From NCBI RefSeq assembly GCF_021390575.1, contig NZ_JAJEJQ010000001.1, positions 2,022,501 through 2,086,500 on the forward strand: a DNA stretch of 64,000 bases, given 5' to 3'. This document shows, one piece after another, positions 61,306 through 64,000 of the stretch. Numbering within the stretch: the stretch's first letter is position 1; each line of letters begins with the position of its first letter. The notes beneath the pieces were generated by a model, which had not been told where the DNA came from, searched no databases, and worked only from the letters and a program-made list of their open reading frames with translations. The translations under genes and the position numbers were made by a program. This DNA is from Paraburkholderia adhaesiva. Lineage in GTDB: Bacteria > Pseudomonadota > Gammaproteobacteria > Burkholderiales > Burkholderiaceae.

Positions 61306-61361
61306 GCAGCTTTGAACACGCGCCGCTTTAACGAGCGGCGCGCAGCTTCGCTGCCGCAACG

Positions 61362-61396
61362 AAAAAGGCGCCCGTCTTAACGACGGGCGCCTTTTT
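61362..61396. terminator. Bidirectional Rho-independent terminator
   Basis: AAAAAGGCGCCCGTC (61362-61376) pairs with GACGGGCGCCTTTTT (61382-61396), loop TTAAC: 15 bp. The A-tract and T-tract let it end both the aminotransferase and the patatin transcripts. Confidence 0.92.
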
Positions 61397-61475
61397 CATT
61401 TGACGCTCTGGTTTTGCGAGTACGTCGCGTCCTTTCGAGAGCCGCCTGTTCGCGCTACCGCAGGCAACGACCGCC

Positions 61476-62750
61476 TTACACCACGCCCTCGCCTTCTCCC
61501 TTGCGCGAATGCCCGCGGCCATCGCGGTGAATGTCGTGCGTGACGAACCCAGCATCGTTATCGGGCTTGTCGAGCCAGCCCGGCTGCGCGAGCGATGCGC
61601 GTATGTCCTGCAAGCCGCTTCGCCAATGCTCGTGCATGGTCGAAGTACCGAACTGATAGTCCTTGAAGTGCCCCTCGTACTCCTTTTGCCGGTAGATCAG
61701 GTGGATCACGTTGTACTTCTTCGAGCATGACAATTCCTCCGCCAGCTCGACCCACGAATCCTGCTGATGCTCGGGCGCGACGCGCTCGAGCACCTCGCGC
61801 AGCACATGGCGAAAGCGCTGCGAACGTTGGAGCATGTCGGTCACGAGACGCGTGCGACTCGAATACTGGATGTCCTTCATGCGGCCCTGGACATCGGTGA
61901 GATTGTCGGGCACGGGACCGCGAGCGCTCCAGAGATCGACCTGGAACGCGAGTGTGTCGCGCCGCGGCGTGGTCTGGATCACCTCGTAGAGCGGCGTGTT
62001 CGACATGAGCCCGCCGTCCCAGTAGTACTCGCCGTCGATCTCGACAGCCGCGAAGCCGGGCGGCAACGCGCCCGATGCGATGAAATGCTCGGGCCGCAGC
62101 TTTGTCGTGGTGTTGTCGAAGTAGACGAAGTTGCCGGTGCTCACGTTGACCGCGCCTACGGAAACACGAATTTCCTTCGAATTGATGCGATCGAAGTCGC
62201 ACAGACGCGCGAGCGTCTCCTTGAGTGGCCGCGTGTCGTAGTAACTCGCGCGCTCCGGATGGCCGGATGCGTTCGGCATGGGCGGCGGAAAGCGCGGCAC
62301 GAAAAAGCCCTTCTGCCCTTCTACGAGCGCGCCTGCGGCCTGGAACGCCGTGAACGTCTTGCGGATCGCGTCGCCCGAATTGAAGAGCGCATGCTCGACG
62401 AACGCTGGCATCGGCAGACTATAGGCGGGCTGGCAGATCGTCTCCCAGAACTCGCGCAGCCGCGCGACGCGATGTTCGGGCGGATTGCCCGCGATGATCG
62501 CCGTGTTGAGCGCGCCGATCGAAATACCGGCGATCCAGTTCGGCGCGATGCCGGCCTCCGCGAGTCCCTCATAGACGCCGGCCTGGTACGCACCCAGCGC
62601 GCCGCCGCCCTGCAACGTCAGCGCGATGGTCTCCCATTGCGCCGACTCGCCACCACAGTAGTCGGGACGCGGCCGCGGCGCGGCGCCGGTATGGACGCCG
62701 GTCTCATCGACGACGGCGCTGGACTGGACCTGCTTCTTGCGTTGAACCAT
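61476..62750 (-). CDS. Patatin-like phospholipase with DUF3734 C-terminus
   Basis: The protein has 424 residues. The oxyanion loop is TLQGGGALGAYQAGVYEGLA, the nucleophile elbow is GISIGALN (Ser near 76) and the second catalytic residue is Asp in YYWDGGLMSNTPLYEV. The C-terminal 110 residues match DUF3734 (VIHLIYRQKEYEGHFKDYQF). It is a lipid acyl hydrolase, cytosolic or membrane-associated. It lies 30 bp after the hydroxybutyrate dehydrogenase gene, probably in one transcript, which hints at a link with polyhydroxybutyrate or lipid turnover. Confidence 0.9.
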   Translation of the reverse strand: MVQRKKQVQSSAVVDETGVHTGAAPRPRPDYCGGESAQWETIALTLQGGGALGAYQAGVYEGLAEAGIAPNWIAGISIGALNTAIIAGNPPEHRVARLREFWETICQPAYSLPMPAFVEHALFNSGDAIRKTFTAFQAAGALVEGQKGFFVPRFPPPMPNASGHPERASYYDTRPLKETLARLCDFDRINSKEIRVSVGAVNVSTGNFVYFDNTTTKLRPEHFIASGALPPGFAAVEIDGEYYWDGGLMSNTPLYEVIQTTPRRDTLAFQVDLWSARGPVPDNLTDVQGRMKDIQYSSRTRLVTDMLQRSQRFRHVLREVLERVAPEHQQDSWVELAEELSCSKKYNVIHLIYRQKEYEGHFKDYQFGTSTMHEHWRSGLQDIRASLAQPGWLDKPDNDAGFVTHDIHRDGRGHSRKGEGEGVV

Positions 62751-62780
62751 GGCCGCGTTCCCTCCCAGATTTCACTGCTG

Positions 62781-63584
62781 TTACTGCATGAACCATCCGT
62801 GGCTGACGACGAACGATTGACCGGTGAACGCCGCGGTCGGGAACGCCGAAAGGAACAGCACCGTCTGGGCAACGTCCTCGACGGTCGTAAATACTCCGTC
62901 CACCGTGCCGCCGAGCATGACGCGCCTGACGACTTCCTCTTCGGAAATGCCGAGCTCCCTGGCTTGCTCGGGAATCTGCTTGTCGACGAGCGGCGTGCGC
63001 ACGAAGCCCGGGCAGACTACGTGCGAGCGCACGTTGTGCTTCGCACCCTCCTTGGCGAGCACGCGAGCCAGACCGAGCAGCGCATGCTTCGCGGCGACGT
63101 AGGCCGACTTGAGCGGCGACGCCTCATGCGAGTGCACCGAACCCATGTAGATCACGACGCCGCCGCGATCGTCCTTGTACATGTGCTTGAGCGCCGCCTT
63201 GGTGGTGAGGAACGCGCCATCCACGTGGATGGCCTGCATCTTCTTCCAGTCGGAATACGCGTAGCTTTCGATCGGATTCACGATCTGGATGCCCGCGTTC
63301 GAAACAAGGATGTCCACGGAGCCGAGTTCGGCCGCAACGCGGTCCATGCCCTGATTCACGGCGTCCTCGCTCGTGACGTCCATGGCAATGCCGATCGCCT
63401 TGCCGCCGGCGGCCTTGATCGCCTCAGCGACGGCGTCGGCGCCGCTCTGGTTGAGGTCCGCAATGGCGACTGCGGCACCCGCCTGCGCGAACGTGAGCGC
63501 GATCTGCTTGCCGATACCGCTGGCCGCGCCGGTGACGACGGCAACCTTGCCGTCGAGCTTGGTGTTCAGGGAAAGAGACGACAT
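62781..63584 (-). CDS. hbdH: 3-hydroxybutyrate dehydrogenase
   Basis: The protein has 267 residues. SDR with [20 protein letters not shown] (NAD-binding), [15 protein letters not shown], catalytic Ser in [21 protein letters not shown] and the Tyr/Lys within it. PHB-type SDR signature [19 protein letters not shown] near 200. Oxidises (R)-3-hydroxybutyrate to acetoacetate with NAD. GGAGG 7 bp before ATG at 63584. Probably an operon with the patatin gene. Confidence 0.92.
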   Translation of the reverse strand: MSSLSLNTKLDGKVAVVTGAASGIGKQIALTFAQAGAAVAIADLNQSGADAVAEAIKAAGGKAIGIAMDVTSEDAVNQGMDRVAAELGSVDILVSNAGIQIVNPIESYAYSDWKKMQAIHVDGAFLTTKAALKHMYKDDRGGVVIYMGSVHSHEASPLKSAYVAAKHALLGLARVLAKEGAKHNVRSHVVCPGFVRTPLVDKQIPEQARELGISEEEVVRRVMLGGTVDGVFTTVEDVAQTVLFLSAFPTAAFTGQSFVVSHGWFMQ

Positions 63585-63787
63585 CGAGCACCTCCAGGTA
63601 GTAGTCGAGATCAGACCTCGGTACGCGAACGCTGTCAAACCGGCCATATGGCCTATGCCGTCCAGCGGATTGTTGCACCGCGGCCAACCGCGCTATTGTG
63701 CATGAACCCGCCCGCACCTCGCATCTGACAGGACGCCTGCTGGCTGCGCCGGCGTTAATATTCGGGTTCTATTCAAAGGAGACGTTC

Positions 63788-64000
63788 ATGAATTATCGGC
63801 GACTGGGCCGTTCCGGCCTGCAGGTGAGCGAGTTGTCCATCGGCTCGTGGGTCACGTACGGCAGCCAGATCGATCGCGGCCTTGCACGTGAGTCGCTCGC
63901 CGCTGCGCGCGACGCGGGCGTCAACTTCTTCGACAACGCAGAGGGTTACGCAGGCGGCAAGTCGGAGGAAATCATGGGCGAGGCGCTCAAGGAACTCGCG
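63788..64000 (+). CDS. Aldo/keto reductase, cut by window end
   Basis: The first 71 residues are visible, [20 protein letters not shown] at the start and [20 protein letters not shown] containing the catalytic Asp and Tyr of the AKR family. The pattern is of the KCNAB/YghZ-like subgroup. AAAGGAGA lies about 8 bp before the ATG. It is divergent from hbdH. The C-terminus is outside the window. Confidence 0.88.
   Translation, partial: MNYRRLGRSGLQVSELSIGSWVTYGSQIDRGLARESLAAARDAGVNFFDNAEGYAGGKSEEIMGEALKELA

Noticed and set aside
61767-63728. Long open frame antisense to the patatin and hbdH genes (653 codons)
   Set aside because: Crosses two well-supported genes on the other strand and has an Arg/His/Val-rich composition with no recognisable motif.

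Overview
The window reads as chromosomal DNA of a high-GC betaproteobacterium, most likely in the Burkholderia/Paraburkholderia group. That placement is inferred from gene content: the FtrABCD-type iron system, a small Burkholderia-type DUF3331 protein, the lutABC and VC_2705/DUF4212 arrangements, and strong G/C at third codon positions. About 62 genes are supported. They are mostly housekeeping and catabolic genes, with one degenerate accessory patch next to a tRNA gene.

Layout. Positions 1-3.8 kb: glgC (5' end missing), glgA and pdxY. 3.9-8.9 kb: a hypothetical protein, a DUF3857/transglutaminase protein, a subgroup Ic aspartate-type aminotransferase and a divergent LysR regulator. 8.9-12.1 kb: a phage-repressor-like regulator, then hutC and hutH behind a promoter with two HutC-type palindromes; no other hut gene is present. 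12.4-16.7 kb: a small membrane protein, a DUF899 protein, an ArsR/SRPBCC pair, a PRC-barrel lipoprotein and an MFS carrier closed by a perfect 36-bp palindrome. 16.9-21.4 kb: DUF3331, a 0.75-kb AT-rich gap, argP/argO and a ferritin-like protein. 21.4-25.8 kb: a MaoC-like hydratase, a self-sufficient CYP116B-type P450 and a divergent IclR regulator with tandem palindromes between them. 26.0-28.8 kb: an NYN/OST-HTH RNA-metabolism protein, a protein with five D/N-P-F-G repeats and a DUF4239 membrane protein. 28.9-31.6 kb: the lutABC lactate-oxidation operon. 32.2-35.3 kb: an SDR, CrcB, cyclopropane synthase and a HIT protein.

35.9-38.4 kb: tRNA-Ser(GGA) followed by a gene-poor scar with a small hypothetical gene, an intact PAAR spike protein and, head to head with it, a gene broken by several frameshifts and stops. 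38.4-44.1 kb: a symporter pair (VC_2705-type plus DUF4212), acs and a DMT exporter. 44.4-48.8 kb: UPF0114, iron-sulfur fumarase, bacterioferritin, murI and bfd behind a Fur box. 49.6-52.8 kb: a LysR/pirin pair, OsmC and a DUF1857 protein. 53.0-57.3 kb: hemP with a Fur box and, convergently, ftrABCD plus a GlcG/HbpS-like gene behind a second Fur-like site. 57.6-64 kb: uvrB, an aromatic/aspartate aminotransferase, a patatin/3-hydroxybutyrate dehydrogenase pair and the start of an aldo/keto reductase.

Iron handling (Bfr, Bfd, HemP, FtrABCD, GlcG/HbpS-like protein, Fe-S fumarase) is concentrated between 45 and 57 kb. Carbon and acetate/lactate use (lut, acs, symporter, hbdH) recurs across the window. 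No CRISPR array, rRNA operon or intact insertion sequence was seen. The features most worth a second look are the decayed gene beside the orphan PAAR protein, the isolated hutH-hutC pair, the D/N-P-F-G repeat protein, the NYN/OST-HTH protein with its basic tail, and an orphan terminator at 49.35 kb that may mark a small RNA.
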